A stretch of DNA of 32,906 nucleotides from Actinomycetota bacterium (GTDB lineage: Bacteria; Actinomycetota; Acidimicrobiia; Acidimicrobiales; Ilumatobacteraceae): assembly GCA_009927665.1 (NCBI GenBank), contig RFMM01000133.1:1-32906 (forward strand). The letters run 5' to 3'. The notes below the pieces were generated by a model, which saw only the letters and a list, made by a program, of their open reading frames with translations, was not told the origin of the DNA and did no database searches. Below, piece after piece: positions 1 to 9,010 of this stretch. The translations under genes and the position numbers were made by a program. The first letter of the stretch is position 1; each line of letters starts with the position of its first letter.

Positions 1-119
1 AACTTTTCGCAGGCGAAGCGACACGACTGGCCTACATGACCGATGAAGCACAAGAGGGTCGCGACGCGTTCTTGCAGAAGCGCGACCCCGACTGGTCGAA
101 CTACCCCTGGCATTTCTGA
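1..119 (+). CDS. menB: 1,4-dihydroxy-2-naphthoyl-CoA synthase, C-terminal fragment (MenB)
   Basis: Only the last 38 codons lie in the window; the gene enters from the left and ends at TGA 117-119. The translated tail contains [19 protein letters not shown] followed by a Trp/Pro-rich end ([11 protein letters not shown]). This closely resembles the C-terminus of MenB as I remember it from mycobacteria and E. coli, where the tail helix helps complete the neighbouring active site. MenB is a crotonase-fold enzyme that closes the second ring of the menaquinone naphthoquinol from o-succinylbenzoyl-CoA. Its presence implies menaquinone synthesis. The call rests on the tail alone; another crotonase is possible but less likely. 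Confidence 0.8.
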   Translation, partial: LFAGEATRLAYMTDEAQEGRDAFLQKRDPDWSNYPWHF

Positions 120-142
120 GCTGGGGCACTCACGACGTCGAC

Positions 143-215
143 GTGTCGCCGTGTCGCCGTGTCGCCGTGCCGCCGTGCCGCTGACTGCATCGATGGGTCG
201 CCGTGCCGCTGACTG
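143..215. repeat. Octamer tandem repeat plus 17-bp direct repeat
   Basis: Five consecutive 8-bp units run from 143 to 182: three of GTGTCGCC, one of GTGCCGCC and one of GTGCCGCT. The last part belongs to a 17-bp exact direct repeat, with copies at 171-187 and 199-215 (period 28 bp). The second copy contains the GTG start codon (203-205) of the methyltransferase. The array fills the whole gap between menB and that gene, where its promoter or leader must be. It looks like a slipped-strand product, and changes in unit number would alter upstream spacing without changing the reading frame. Confidence 0.85.
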
Positions 216-1000
216 AGATCACCGACGAGAGCGATGAGCGACTCGACCCGTTTCGCTGGCGCGAGCGGCGACTCACGGGTGTGCTGCAGCAACGCGAAGG
301 TGGACCACTCTTCATTGCGGAGGGCGACCTGGTTACCGAGCGAGCACTCGCGGCAGGTTGCGAACCCGTTGCAGTCTTGGTGAGCGAGAAGGGCGAAGCG
401 CGCTTATCGGCTTTTGCGCCGGACTACGAGCGCTATACGTATCTCACCAGCGAAGACCTGCGTCGCAACATCACGGGGCTCGGCGTGCCACTTGATGTGA
501 TCGCGTTGTTCAAACGACCGCTCGGCAGCGACCTCGCGACGTTGTCGGCAGCCTTTCGGCGTGGTGTGCTCGTCGATCATGTTGACAACCCCGTGAACAT
601 CGGGTCGATTGCCCGAAACGCAGCGGCCTTCGGGTGGGATGCCATGTTTCTCGACGACAACAGTGCCGACCCACTGGCACGCCGCGCGCTGCGGGTGTCG
701 ATGGGTAACTCGTTTCGAGTTCCACATGCCCGCGTCGCCGACGTCGCAGCGTTCGTGCAGTCGCTGAATGCACAAGGTGTGGCGACGATTGCACTCACCC
801 CGGCTGCTGATGCCATGCCGATGCGCAGCGTGCAGATTGACGCGGCTCGACGACTCGTGCTTTTTGGCTCTGAACGCGAAGGTCTCGACGATGTCGTAAT
901 GGCGGCGTGCACCCACCGCGTGCGCATCGAGATGCAAGAGGGTGTCGACTCTCTGAACGTCGCGGCCGCGAGTGCCGTGGCGTGCTACAGCCTGCGCTGA
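203..1000 (+). CDS. SpoU-family (TrmH) RNA 2'-O-methyltransferase
   Basis: This 265-residue protein is an S-adenosylmethionine-dependent 2'-O-ribose methyltransferase with the trefoil-knot (SPOUT) fold. It most likely modifies 23S rRNA or tRNA. The three SpoU motifs are visible: NPVNIGSIARNA (about residues 129-140), LVLFGSEREGL, and the C-terminal DSLNVAAASAVACY. The N-terminal part (LTEITD... and GPLFIAEGD) matches the substrate-binding region found before the knot in rRNA methyltransferases. The GTG start at 203 is the only one after the upstream in-frame stop (182-184) that keeps this N-terminus, although no clear Shine-Dalgarno is seen. It converges on the globin gene with a 13-bp gap. 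The exact target nucleotide cannot be read from the sequence. Confidence 0.88.
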   Translation: MPLTEITDESDERLDPFRWRERRLTGVLQQREGGPLFIAEGDLVTERALAAGCEPVAVLVSEKGEARLSAFAPDYERYTYLTSEDLRRNITGLGVPLDVIALFKRPLGSDLATLSAAFRRGVLVDHVDNPVNIGSIARNAAAFGWDAMFLDDNSADPLARRALRVSMGNSFRVPHARVADVAAFVQSLNAQGVATIALTPAADAMPMRSVQIDAARRLVLFGSEREGLDDVVMAACTHRVRIEMQEGVDSLNVAAASAVACYSLR

Positions 1001-1013
1001 CTCGACGCAGTCA

Positions 1014-1421
1014 TCACACGTTGCGCAAGTGATCGGCGGCGCGAACAAAGTAGTCGCGCATCTCCCCCACCAGTTCAGGGCTGAGCGCGTTGCCATGCGG
1101 CGCGGCGGGCGAAATGTCTTCGCATGTGACTGCGTCGAGGGCAGCGTTCATATGCATGAGCCAGCGGTCGCGCATTGCTTCATCGATCGCATACGGCGCA
1201 TGCCGCATGCGCAGGCGCGGGTGGCCGCGTTCGTCGGAATACGTCGTGGGCCCGCCCCAATACTGCGCAAGAAACTTTGCCAACTTCTGCTCTGCTGAGA
1301 CGAGGTCGGCCGGGTTCGGATACAAGGCGAGCAGCACCGGGTCGGTGCGCACGCCGCGATAGAACTCGGCGGCGAGACGGTCAAAAAACTGTTGGCCACC
1401 GACGCGTTCGTAGACGGTCAC
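1014..1421 (-). CDS. glbO: Group II truncated hemoglobin (trHbO)
   Basis: This is a small haem protein of 135 residues, the usual length for a 2-on-2 globin. Key group II residues are present: Tyr21 (B10), Tyr34 (CD1), proximal His74 (F8) in HPRLRMRHAP, and Trp87 (G8). The YWGGPTTYS and GHPRLRMRHAP blocks closely match mycobacterial GlbO as I recall it, a protein with very high O2 affinity linked to respiration or to NO/peroxide chemistry. I chose GTG 1419-1421 because it overlaps the crotonase stop as GTGA and gives the expected N-terminus. A GTG seven codons upstream is also open but adds an unlikely extension. It is the last gene of the comF-secA-prfB-ftsE-ftsX operon. Confidence 0.92.
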   Translation of the reverse strand: MTVYERVGGQQFFDRLAAEFYRGVRTDPVLLALYPNPADLVSAEQKLAKFLAQYWGGPTTYSDERGHPRLRMRHAPYAIDEAMRDRWLMHMNAALDAVTCEDISPAAPHGNALSPELVGEMRDYFVRAADHLRNV

Positions 1422-2281
1422 GAGAATTCGGGCTCTTCCCACTCGGGGAAGATGTCGGGCAAGTCGCGGGCCACCGAGTCAGTGAACTTCGCCGGGCGCT
1501 TTTCTAAGAAACTCACGACTCCTTCGTGGGCGTCGGCGCTGCGGCCGCGCAGTTGGATGCCGCGCGAGTCGGCGCGATGCGCCTGCATCGGGTGCGAAGC
1601 ACCGAGCATGCGCCACAACATCTGGCGTGCGAGCGCCACCGACACACCCGAGGTGTTGTGCGCGATTTCTTCGGCAAGGTTGTGTGCGGCGGGCAGCAGG
1701 TCGGCTGGTTCGTGCAGCGACCGAACGAGGCCACCGCTCAGCGCTTCTTGCGCGTCGAACACCCGCCCGCTGTAGACCCATTCGGCTGCTTGCGAGATGC
1801 CGACGGCGCGCGGCAAGAACCACGACGAGCAGGCTTCGGGCACAATGCCGCGACGCGAGAAGACGAAGCCAATTCGCGCCGCGGTTGACGCCAGTCGAAC
1901 GTCCATCGGCAACGTCATCGTGGCGCCGATGCCGACGGCCGCGCCGTTGATGGCTGCAATCACCGGCTTCTTGCAGTCAAAAATGCGCAGGGTGACTCGC
2001 CCACCACCGTCGCGCCGCGTTCGATCGTCTGTAGGGCTAGACCAGTCGCCGTCATCGAAGGTCTTCGCGCCGCCCGACAAGTCGGCACCGGCACAGAACG
2101 CACGGCCTTCACCTGTCACGATCACTGCGCGCACGGCGTCGTCGGCATCGACTTCATCGAAGACTGCGAGCAGCTCGTTCATCATCACTCCGGTGAAGGC
2201 GTTCATCTTCTCGGGTCGATGCAGCGTCACCGTGGCGACGCCACTCGCAACGGTGTAGCGAATCTGCGCGAAGTCGGTCAT
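1418..2281 (-). CDS. Enoyl-CoA hydratase/isomerase family protein (crotonase)
   Basis: This 287-residue crotonase-fold enzyme acts on an acyl-CoA thioester. The two oxyanion-hole segments are visible: GRAFCAGADLSGG (59-71) and INGAAVGIG (111-119). Against classical hydratase, the first catalytic Glu position reads Thr121 and the second reads Ser. A Glu (149) appears instead in FSRRGIVPEACSSW, a pattern I know from a subgroup of actinobacterial crotonases. This makes hydration chemistry uncertain; isomerase or another reaction is possible. The ATG at 2281 lies 4 nt after the ftsX stop, and longer starts would run into ftsX. The gene ends overlapping glbO by 4 bp, so it is probably translated with its neighbours. 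The substrate is unknown. Confidence 0.87.
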   Translation of the reverse strand: MTDFAQIRYTVASGVATVTLHRPEKMNAFTGVMMNELLAVFDEVDADDAVRAVIVTGEGRAFCAGADLSGGAKTFDDGDWSSPTDDRTRRDGGGRVTLRIFDCKKPVIAAINGAAVGIGATMTLPMDVRLASTAARIGFVFSRRGIVPEACSSWFLPRAVGISQAAEWVYSGRVFDAQEALSGGLVRSLHEPADLLPAAHNLAEEIAHNTSGVSVALARQMLWRMLGASHPMQAHRADSRGIQLRGRSADAHEGVVSFLEKRPAKFTDSVARDLPDIFPEWEEPEFS

Positions 2282-2285
2282 GGCG

Positions 2286-3191
2286 TTACACGTCGAGGAA
2301 GCGCGAAGCGGCAATAGCGGAACCAATCGCACCGACGAGTGCTCCGAGCGCGAGCAGAATCACGATGACGCCAGAGAGGTAGCCACTCGGCACCACCAAA
2401 CTTGAGATACCCGTACCTGGTTTGAACGTGGCGACGCCGCTGGTCCATGCGCTGTTCAACGCCCACACGCCGAAGCACGATACAACGCCACCGATAAGCC
2501 CCTGCAACAGACCCTCGAGCATGAACGGCACGCGAATGAACCAGTTGGTGGCACCGACCAGTTTCATCACTTCGATTTCACGACGACGGGCGAACATTGC
2601 GGTGCGAATCGTATTCCAAATCAAACCGACGGCAACCACCAACAGCACGAGCGACATGATGAGTGTGACCGTGCGCACGAATCGCGACAGTGTCGAGATC
2701 ACCTCGAACTCGTCTTCGGCTAGTGCCACCGCTTCAACGCCGGGCAGCGTGCGGTACTGCCCCGCCAAACTGCGCACCAAGTCGGCATCTTCAGTGATCG
2801 GCACGACCTTGAACTGCGTGGGAATCGTCTCGGGCGTCAACAAGCTCAGCGTCACGGGGTCACCGGCAAAGATACGTTGCGCCTCGGCATAACTCTCTGC
2901 CTTGTCGAGGTATCGAATCTTCTCAACATCAATCACGCTTGGTGCAGCACGCAGTGTGCTATCGATCAAAGCGATCTGCTCGGGTGATGCATCGCTGCGT
3001 ACGAAGACGATCATCGCTACGTCGCCGCGCCACTGCAACAGCAGATTCTCGAACGCCCGCTGAATGAGAAACGTCGCACCGACGAGCAGCAAGGCGATGG
3101 CCGACGTCAGCACCGCAGCAAGCGTCAGCGTGAAGTTGCGGCGGAAACTCGCCCACGTTTCGCGCAGTGCATATTCGATGCGAGCGAGCAT
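2286..3191 (-). CDS. ftsX: Cell division protein FtsX
   Basis: FtsX is the membrane partner of the FtsE ATPase. In actinobacteria the pair is thought to activate a peptidoglycan hydrolase at the septum. The 301 residues show the family layout: a cytoplasmic N-terminus with TM1 at about 21-43, a large extracellular domain (about 45-165), then three TM segments near 170-192, 218-245 and 275-297. The conserved REIEVMKLVGATNWFIRVPF loop lies between TM2 and TM3. The ATG shares one base with the ftsE stop (TAATG), which points to translational coupling. In many actinobacteria smpB follows ftsX; here a crotonase follows instead. Confidence 0.95.
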   Translation of the reverse strand: MLARIEYALRETWASFRRNFTLTLAAVLTSAIALLLVGATFLIQRAFENLLLQWRGDVAMIVFVRSDASPEQIALIDSTLRAAPSVIDVEKIRYLDKAESYAEAQRIFAGDPVTLSLLTPETIPTQFKVVPITEDADLVRSLAGQYRTLPGVEAVALAEDEFEVISTLSRFVRTVTLIMSLVLLVVAVGLIWNTIRTAMFARRREIEVMKLVGATNWFIRVPFMLEGLLQGLIGGVVSCFGVWALNSAWTSGVATFKPGTGISSLVVPSGYLSGVIVILLALGALVGAIGSAIAASRFLDV

Positions 3192-3868
3192 TACTCGTAT
3201 ACCCCGCGTTCTTGATCGCGCACGACGACACCTCTGTCGAGCTGAATCACTCGTCGGCGCATCGTGTTGACCACACGGTGGTCATGGGTCGCCATCACCA
3301 CCGTGGTGCCGGTCTCGTTGATCTCCTCCAAGAGCGCCATGATGCCTTCGCTCGTTGCCGGGTCGAGGTTTCCGGTCGGCTCATCAGCCAGCAAAATCAC
3401 TGGGCGGTTGACGAATGCCCTCGCTATCGACACTCGCTGCTGCTCACCACCCGACAGCTGGTTCGGAAACCGCTCGGTCTTGTCGGCGAGACCCACCAAC
3501 TCGAGCACGAGTGGCACCTGTTCACGAATCACGTGCCGTGGCTTACCAATCACCTCGAGAGCGAACGCGACGTTCTCGAAGACGGTCTTGTTGAGCAACA
3601 GTTTGTAATCCTGAAACACGTTGCCGAGCGAGCGACGCAGATACGGCACACGAGAGGCGGCCATCTCTGACAAGTTGCGCCCCGCCACCCAGACGTCGCC
3701 TTCAGTGGCGATTTCTTCGCGGCTCATCAAGCGCAAGAGCGTCGACTTGCCCGACCCCGACTGACCCACCAAGAAGATGAAGTCGCCCTTGGCCACCTCG
3801 AAGCTCACCTGGTCAACGGCGACCGTGTCGTCGCCGTACACCTTGGTGACGCCGTCGAGCCGGATCAT
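3191..3868 (-). CDS. ftsE: Cell division ATP-binding protein FtsE
   Basis: This is a cytoplasmic ABC ATPase of 225 residues that drives FtsX. Walker A is GQSGSGKST (35-43), the Q-loop is VFQDYKLL, the ABC signature is LSGGEQQR (138-145), Walker B is VILLADE (157-163) and the switch His is in MATHDH. The length and the early MIRLDGVTKVYG start fit FtsE. The ATG follows the prfB stop with no gap (TAGATG) and the stop overlaps the ftsX start, so prfB-ftsE-ftsX read as one coupled unit, a common actinobacterial order. No degradation or odd codon use is seen. Confidence 0.96.
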   Translation of the reverse strand: MIRLDGVTKVYGDDTVAVDQVSFEVAKGDFIFLVGQSGSGKSTLLRLMSREEIATEGDVWVAGRNLSEMAASRVPYLRRSLGNVFQDYKLLLNKTVFENVAFALEVIGKPRHVIREQVPLVLELVGLADKTERFPNQLSGGEQQRVSIARAFVNRPVILLADEPTGNLDPATSEGIMALLEEINETGTTVVMATHDHRVVNTMRRRVIQLDRGVVVRDQERGVYE

Positions 3869-4972
3869 CTACTGACCTGCCTCGGTACGCCGCCAGCGCA
3901 GGTAGCCCTCCATGAACTCGTCGAGGTCGCCGTCGAGCACCGCCGTGACGTTACCCGACTCAACATCGGTGCGCAGATCCTTCACCATTTGATACGGCTG
4001 CAAGACGTACGAGCGAATCTGCGTACCCCAGCCGACCGTTGCCTGTTTGCCGGCGATGCGGGCAAGTTCAGCTTCGCGCTCTTCTTCGATGCGCGCCGCG
4101 ACCATCGCCTGCAACCGCTTATATGCATGCTCGCGGTTTTGCAGTTGACTGCGTTCTTGCTGCGACGCTGCGACAAGACCGGTCGGCTTGTGGATGAGAC
4201 GCACCGCCGACGACGTCTTGTTCACGTGCTGGCCGCCCGCCCCCGATGCTCGGTAGACCTCCATCTCGATGTCGGCATCGTTCAGGTCGACATCAACTTC
4301 TTCGAGCACCGGCCACACCTGCACCGTGGCGAAACTCGTCTGACGACGACCCTGATTGTCGAACGGGCTGATGCGCACCAGCCGGTGAGTTCCGCGTTCG
4401 CTGGTGAGAAGACCGTAGGAGAACCTGCCGCGCACGGTGAAGTCAGCCGAAAGAATGCCGGCCTCGGTGCCGTCAGAAATGTCGCCCATTTCGACTGCGA
4501 GGCCCCGCCGCTCAGCCCAGCGGGTGTACATGCGCAAGAGCATCGCGCTCCAATCTTGGGCGTCAATGCCACCATCTTTGGCGTTGATCTGCACGATGGC
4601 GTCAGCTTCATCGTGCTCGCCGATGAAGAGACTGCGCAACTCAACTTCGTCGAGTGCAGCCCGCGCACGCACGAGCGACTGTTCAATCTCGGGTTCTTGC
4701 GACGCATCATCAGCCTCGCGAGCCATCTCGTGCAGCACTTGCACATCGTCGATCAACTGAGCGATGCCGTCGAATTCGGTGAGATCACCCTTGACGCCGG
4801 CATAGTCACTGTTGACCCGTTTGGCGTGTTCTTGGTTGTTCCACAAGTCAGGTTTGGCAATCTCGGTCTCAAGTTCGGCCAAGCGTTCACGCAGCACAGA
4901 GATGTTGAGATACGTCCGCGCTTCTTCGACGCGACGAGCGACGTCGGCAATCTCGGTGGTGAAATCTCTCAT
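3869..4972 (-). CDS. prfB: Peptide chain release factor 2
   Basis: RF2 recognises UGA and UAA stop codons and releases the finished peptide on the ribosome. The 367-residue length is typical. The RF2-type tripeptide SPF (202-204) is present in RISPFDNQG, as is the catalytic GGQ (246-248) in SGAGGQHVNKT. The region around residues 20-25 (ARTYLNIS), where E. coli-type genes carry an in-frame UGA and a +1 frameshift, is open. Autoregulation by frameshifting is therefore absent. The ATG at 4972 gives the usual N-terminus; a longer frame continues upstream into the secA end but adds non-homologous sequence. It lies 29 bp after secA and directly abuts ftsE. Confidence 0.96.
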   Translation of the reverse strand: MRDFTTEIADVARRVEEARTYLNISVLRERLAELETEIAKPDLWNNQEHAKRVNSDYAGVKGDLTEFDGIAQLIDDVQVLHEMAREADDASQEPEIEQSLVRARAALDEVELRSLFIGEHDEADAIVQINAKDGGIDAQDWSAMLLRMYTRWAERRGLAVEMGDISDGTEAGILSADFTVRGRFSYGLLTSERGTHRLVRISPFDNQGRRQTSFATVQVWPVLEEVDVDLNDADIEMEVYRASGAGGQHVNKTSSAVRLIHKPTGLVAASQQERSQLQNREHAYKRLQAMVAARIEEEREAELARIAGKQATVGWGTQIRSYVLQPYQMVKDLRTDVESGNVTAVLDGDLDEFMEGYLRWRRTEAGQ

Positions 4973-5001
4973 GGTGGTGTGCCCGCGGGTCGCTCTCGGC
5001 C

Positions 5002-7764
5002 CTAGCCGCGGCCGTGGCAGAGTTTGTATTTCTTGCCCGACCCGCACGGACACGGAGCATTGCGTGGTGTCGTCGACCAATCGTCGGCGCGTTTCACCAC
5101 GGTGCCACTCGGTTGGTTGCTCGCTGAATCACGCGATGGTGCACGTTCGGTGTCGCCTGCCGCCGTCGGCGCATTGCTTACGGCCTGCACGTTGCTGACC
5201 GTTTGCACGCGCTGGGCGGGCTGATCATTACGAATGACCTGCACATGCATCACGTATTTGACGAAGTCTTGGGCGATGCCCTTCATCAGAGCCCCGAACA
5301 TCTCGAAGCCTTCGCGTTGCCATTCGGTGAGCGGATCTTTCTGACCCATCGCACGCAGGTTGATGCCCTCTTGCAGATAGTCCATCTCTTCGAGGTGCTC
5401 ACGCCAGCGCTGATCGATGATGCGCAGCATCACCTGGCGCTCGATCTCGCGCATCGTTGCGGCGCCGAGTTCGGCCTCGCGCTTTTCGTAGTACACCGAG
5501 GCATCGGCCATGACGCGGTCGTAGATCTCATCGGTGCTCGCGCACGACGACAGCGATTCGGCGGCAATGCCATGCGGCCAGAACGAACCAAGCTCGATGA
5601 CCAGCCCGTCGATATCCCACTCGTCGTCTGCCTCTGACACGCAGTGGGTCTCGATGAGTGAGTCAACGGCATCAGCAAGGTATTCCATCGCGGCTGCTTT
5701 GAGATCGCTACCCGACAAGATCTGATCTCGGCGCTGATAAATGATCTTGCGCTGTTCATTCATCACTTCGTCGTACTTGAGCACGTTCTTGCGAATTTCG
5801 GCATTGCGCTGTTCGACGGTGTTCTGTGCGCGCTCAATGGCCTTGGTGACCATCTTGGCTTCAATCGCCTCGTCGTCGGGCAGGGCGCGACCCATCACCC
5901 ACGACAACGCACCAGTGGCAAACAAGCGCATAAGTTCGTCGTCGAGACTCAAGTAGAACCGGCTCGAACCCGTGTCGCCTTGGCGACCCGCACGACCGCG
6001 CAACTGGTTGTCGATGCGTCGGCTCTCATGACGTTCGGTGCCGAGCACATAGAGCCCGCCGAGCGCTCGCACTTTCTCCCCCTCGTCATTGCACACCTTG
6101 CTGAACTCGCGAACAAGTTCGGCGAGGCGTTCGTGTGCCTTGCGACGGGCGGTGATGTAGTCGATCGGCATTTCTTCGAGCGGCAACGGCAACGCAAACT
6201 CGTCGAGCAACGTGTCGGCGTGATGGCCTTCTTTCAACACTTGGCTGCGCGCCAGACCTTCCGGGTTGCCGCCAAGCAAGATGTCGACGCCTCGACCCGC
6301 CATGTTGGTGGCGACAGTGACCGAACCGACGCGGCCCGCTTGGGCGACGATCGCCGCCTCACGCGTGTGCTGCTTGGCGTTGAGCACTTCGTGCTTGATG
6401 CCGCGCTGTTGTAGTTTGCGCGAGAGCACCTCGCTCTTTTCGACGCTCACGGTGCCGACCAGCACGGGTTGACCGGTTTCGTGGCGCTTGGCGATGTCTT
6501 CAACCACGGCCTCGAATTTGGCGTTCTCCGACTTGTAGATGAGGTCAGCTTCATCCTTGCGAACCATCGGACGGTTGGTCGGAATCGGCACCACGTTCAA
6601 CCCGTAGGTGTTCATCAGTTCGGCGGCCTCGGTCTGTGCCGTGCCGGTCATGCCTGCCAACTTGGAATACATGCGGAAGTAGTTCTGCAGCGTGACGGTG
6701 GCGAGCGTCTGGTTTTCTTCTTTGATGCGCACACCTTCTTTGGCCTCTACGGCTTGGTGAATGCCTTCGCTCCAGCGGCGGCCTTCGAGAATGCGGCCAG
6801 TGAACTCGTCGACGATTTTTACTTCGCCGTCTTGCACGATGTAGTCCTTGTCGCGGTGGTAGAGCACCGCTGCCTTGAGTGCCACCTGCAGTTGATGCAC
6901 CAGATTGCGCTGCACCTCGTCATAGAGATTCTCGATGCCGAGTTGCTGTTCAACCTTGTTGATGCCCGACTCGGTCGGCACCACGATGCGCTTGTCTTCT
7001 TCGACGTCGAAGTCTTGTCCGCGCACCAACGTGCGCACAATCGATGCGAACTTGTAGTAGAGCGTCGCGGCGTCGGCGATTCGACCAGAGATGATCAGCG
7101 GCGTGCGCGCCTCGTCGATGAGAATCGAGTCAACCTCGTCGACGATCGCGAAGTTGTGCCCGCGCTGAACCTTTTCGGCAACTGTCGCTGCCATGTTGTC
7201 GCGGAGGTAATCGAAGCCGAACTCGTTGTTCGTGCCGTACGTCAGATCGCAGGCATAGTCGGCGCGTTTCTCTGCCGCCGACGTGCGTACACCAGGCACG
7301 ACGAGCCCGACGGTGAGACCGAGCCAACGATGAATCTGGCCCATCCACACCGCGTCGCGACGCGCAAGATAGTCATTGACCGTCACGAGGTGCACACCCT
7401 TGCCGCCGAGCCCGTTGAGATACACGGGCAGCGTCGAAACGAGGGTCTTGCCCTCACCGGTGCGCATCTCAGCAACCCAACCCGAGTGCAGCGCCGCACC
7501 GCCCATCAACTGCACGTCGTAGTGCCGCTGACCGATCACCCGCTTCGACGCCTCACGCACGACGGCGAAGGCTTCAACCATCAGATCGTTGAGGTCTTCG
7601 CCACGCTCGAGACGTGAGCGGAACTCCCCCGTCTTGGCGCGCAACGCATCGTCGGAAAGCGCCACCATCGAGGCTTCGAGGGCATTGATCTCTGGCACGA
7701 TGGCGGCCAGAGCCTTGACCTTCTTGCCCTCACCGGCACGCAGAATGCGATCGAGCACTGCCAT
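5002..7764 (-). CDS. secA: Preprotein translocase ATPase SecA
   Basis: SecA is the motor that pushes unfolded secretory proteins through SecYEG. The protein has 920 residues. Walker A is MRTGEGKT (100-107), the DEAD-like box is [18 protein letters not shown], and motifs of the second NBD ([32 protein letters not shown]) follow in order. The C-terminus ends with the zinc-binding [13 protein letters not shown] motif (SEC-C). The ATG at 7764 gives [13 protein letters not shown], the standard SecA start; the frame stays open far upstream, but that part overlaps comF and is not SecA-like. It is preceded by comF (8-bp gap) and followed by prfB. It appears to be the housekeeping SecA1, not the accessory SecA2, because it keeps the C-terminal zinc tail. 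Confidence 0.97.
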   Translation of the reverse strand: MAVLDRILRAGEGKKVKALAAIVPEINALEASMVALSDDALRAKTGEFRSRLERGEDLNDLMVEAFAVVREASKRVIGQRHYDVQLMGGAALHSGWVAEMRTGEGKTLVSTLPVYLNGLGGKGVHLVTVNDYLARRDAVWMGQIHRWLGLTVGLVVPGVRTSAAEKRADYACDLTYGTNNEFGFDYLRDNMAATVAEKVQRGHNFAIVDEVDSILIDEARTPLIISGRIADAATLYYKFASIVRTLVRGQDFDVEEDKRIVVPTESGINKVEQQLGIENLYDEVQRNLVHQLQVALKAAVLYHRDKDYIVQDGEVKIVDEFTGRILEGRRWSEGIHQAVEAKEGVRIKEENQTLATVTLQNYFRMYSKLAGMTGTAQTEAAELMNTYGLNVVPIPTNRPMVRKDEADLIYKSENAKFEAVVEDIAKRHETGQPVLVGTVSVEKSEVLSRKLQQRGIKHEVLNAKQHTREAAIVAQAGRVGSVTVATNMAGRGVDILLGGNPEGLARSQVLKEGHHADTLLDEFALPLPLEEMPIDYITARRKAHERLAELVREFSKVCNDEGEKVRALGGLYVLGTERHESRRIDNQLRGRAGRQGDTGSSRFYLSLDDELMRLFATGALSWVMGRALPDDEAIEAKMVTKAIERAQNTVEQRNAEIRKNVLKYDEVMNEQRKIIYQRRDQILSGSDLKAAAMEYLADAVDSLIETHCVSEADDEWDIDGLVIELGSFWPHGIAAESLSSCASTDEIYDRVMADASVYYEKREAELGAATMREIERQVMLRIIDQRWREHLEEMDYLQEGINLRAMGQKDPLTEWQREGFEMFGALMKGIAQDFVKYVMHVQVIRNDQPAQRVQTVSNVQAVSNAPTAAGDTERAPSRDSASNQPSGTVVKRADDWSTTPRNAPCPCGSGKKYKLCHGRG

Positions 7765-7772
7765 GAGAGACC

Positions 7773-8405
7773 TCAGCCTACCTTTTGCCGATTCAACGAC
7801 TGGCGAGCGCGACGCAACGGAACATGCGCCACCACAGCACAACGCACCTCTCTCGCGCCCGCTGCGTGCAAGGCTGCCTTCGCGCGATGCAACGAAGTGC
7901 CCGTCGTCATGACATCGTCGACGAGCAACACTCGTTTGCCGTGCACCACACGCGGGTGCGCGATGTACTGCGGCCCGACACGTCGCTGTACTTCGGTGTG
8001 ACCAGTTTGCGAACCCGAGCCGACGCGACGCAATGCCCGTCGGCGCGCGATGCGCATCGTGCGCGCGACACCACCGGCAACAACAGCCGCTTGGTCGTGA
8101 CCGCGCATTCGCATTCGAGCAGCGGTCGTCGGCACCCACGTGACGACATCGGCACGCCACTCGCCATGCACCGCGCAACAACGTCGGGCAAGCAGCACGC
8201 CGAAGCGTGCGGAGATCCAACGGTGATTGCGAAACTTCATCGCGTGAATCGCACGACGCAACTCGCCGCGATACACCCCAAGTGAGACGAGCTCACTGAG
8301 CGCAAGCCCATCACTGGTGTGCGCCGCTCGTTCGATGTCAGCCCGTGTGAAGTACGGTGGCAAGGTGCCAGGTGGAGGATCAACGTCGATTCCGCCGATG
8401 TCCAC
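7773..8405 (-). CDS. ComF-family phosphoribosyltransferase-like protein
   Basis: ComF proteins have a type I phosphoribosyltransferase fold and are linked to DNA uptake or repair in competent bacteria. Visible here are [19 protein letters not shown], the [17 protein letters not shown] block, and the PRPP loop [14 protein letters not shown] near the C-terminus. The N-terminal zinc ribbon (two CxxC pairs) of classical ComF is missing. The start is uncertain. GTG 8405 gives 210 residues but overlaps the divergent membrane-protein start by 8 bp. TTG 8363 and GTG 8276 are alternatives, and neither has a good Shine-Dalgarno. It is probably the first gene of the secA operon. In many actinobacteria hpf lies between comF and secA; here it does not. 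Confidence 0.75.
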   Translation of the reverse strand: MDIGGIDVDPPPGTLPPYFTRADIERAAHTSDGLALSELVSLGVYRGELRRAIHAMKFRNHRWISARFGVLLARRCCAVHGEWRADVVTWVPTTAARMRMRGHDQAAVVAGGVARTMRIARRRALRRVGSGSQTGHTEVQRRVGPQYIAHPRVVHGKRVLLVDDVMTTGTSLHRAKAALHAAGAREVRCAVVAHVPLRRARQSLNRQKVG

Positions 8406-8997
8406 CGATCGATTGCCCGAACGCATCACCCGTTGTGTGATCGGCCTGGCGCTTTTCGGCATCGGCATTTCGCTGCAGATCGACGCACGCATCGGCGTGC
8501 CACCGTGGGACGTCTTTCACCAAGGTGTTGCCGCACGACTTGACCGCAGCATCGGCACCGTCATCATCGCGACTGGTGCCCTCTTGCTGTTGTTGTGGAT
8601 TCCGCTTCGCCAAAAACCGGGTCTCGGCACGCTGCTGAATGCCCTAGAGATCGGCTTGGTCGCCAACCTCGTGCTCGCATGGCTGCCCGAACCAGAGTCG
8701 CTCGTCGCGCGAGTGCCGATGATGCTCGCCGGCATCGCCGTGACTGGCCTTGGCTCTGCCGTCTACATCGGCAGCGGTCTCGGGCCCGGCCCGCGCGACG
8801 GTTTGATGACGGGGCTCGCAGCGCGGGGCATGCAGATTCGAGTGGCACGAACCGGCATCGAAGTGATCGTGCTCGTGGTCGGTTGGCTACTCGGTGGTCA
8901 GGTCGGCGTCGGCACCGTCGCGTTTGCGGTGCTCATCGGGCCGATCGTGCAGCGATTGCTGCCGACCTTTGTTGTGCGGTCGCGCAGCGCCCGATGA
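8398..8997 (+). CDS. YczE/YitT-type five-helix membrane protein
   Basis: This 199-residue integral membrane protein resembles the YczE/YyaS family, whose function is not established. The family hallmarks are GLALFGIGISLQIDARIG followed by PPWDVFHQGVA, then LLLWIPLRQKPGLGTLLNALEIG and the strongly conserved YIGSGLGPGPRDGLMTGLA loop. About five TM segments are predicted by eye: 15-32, 53-70, 78-100, 108-131 and 155-185. Some YczE proteins sit beside transport or antibiotic genes, but nothing similar is seen here. I chose ATG 8398 because the first helix begins soon after; the frame is open upstream to 8317. A GGAGG lies at 8374-8378, too far away for a standard ribosome-binding site. Confidence 0.82.
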   Translation: MSTDRLPERITRCVIGLALFGIGISLQIDARIGVPPWDVFHQGVAARLDRSIGTVIIATGALLLLLWIPLRQKPGLGTLLNALEIGLVANLVLAWLPEPESLVARVPMMLAGIAVTGLGSAVYIGSGLGPGPRDGLMTGLAARGMQIRVARTGIEVIVLVVGWLLGGQVGVGTVAFAVLIGPIVQRLLPTFVVRSRSAR

Positions 8998-9010
8998 CCG
9001 CGCGCAACGC

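Noticed and set aside
1001-1013. Terminator between the SpoU and globin genes
   Set aside because: The 13-bp gap is too short and contains no inverted repeat.
4880-4972. Programmed frameshift in prfB
   Set aside because: The region after residue 20 has no in-frame stop, and the complete RF2 reads in one frame from ATG 4972.
3989-5005. Long plus-strand open frames opposite prfB, secA (6469-7617) and ahcY (9166-10482)
   Set aside because: They mirror strongly conserved genes on the minus strand and arise from GC-rich third-position bias. Their products show no recognisable motif and no ribosome-binding site.
7765-8220. N-terminal extension of SecA by about 150 residues
   Set aside because: The frame is open, but the added sequence is Arg/Cys-rich, not SecA-like, and lies antisense-free but out of frame within comF. 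The standard SecA start is at 7764.
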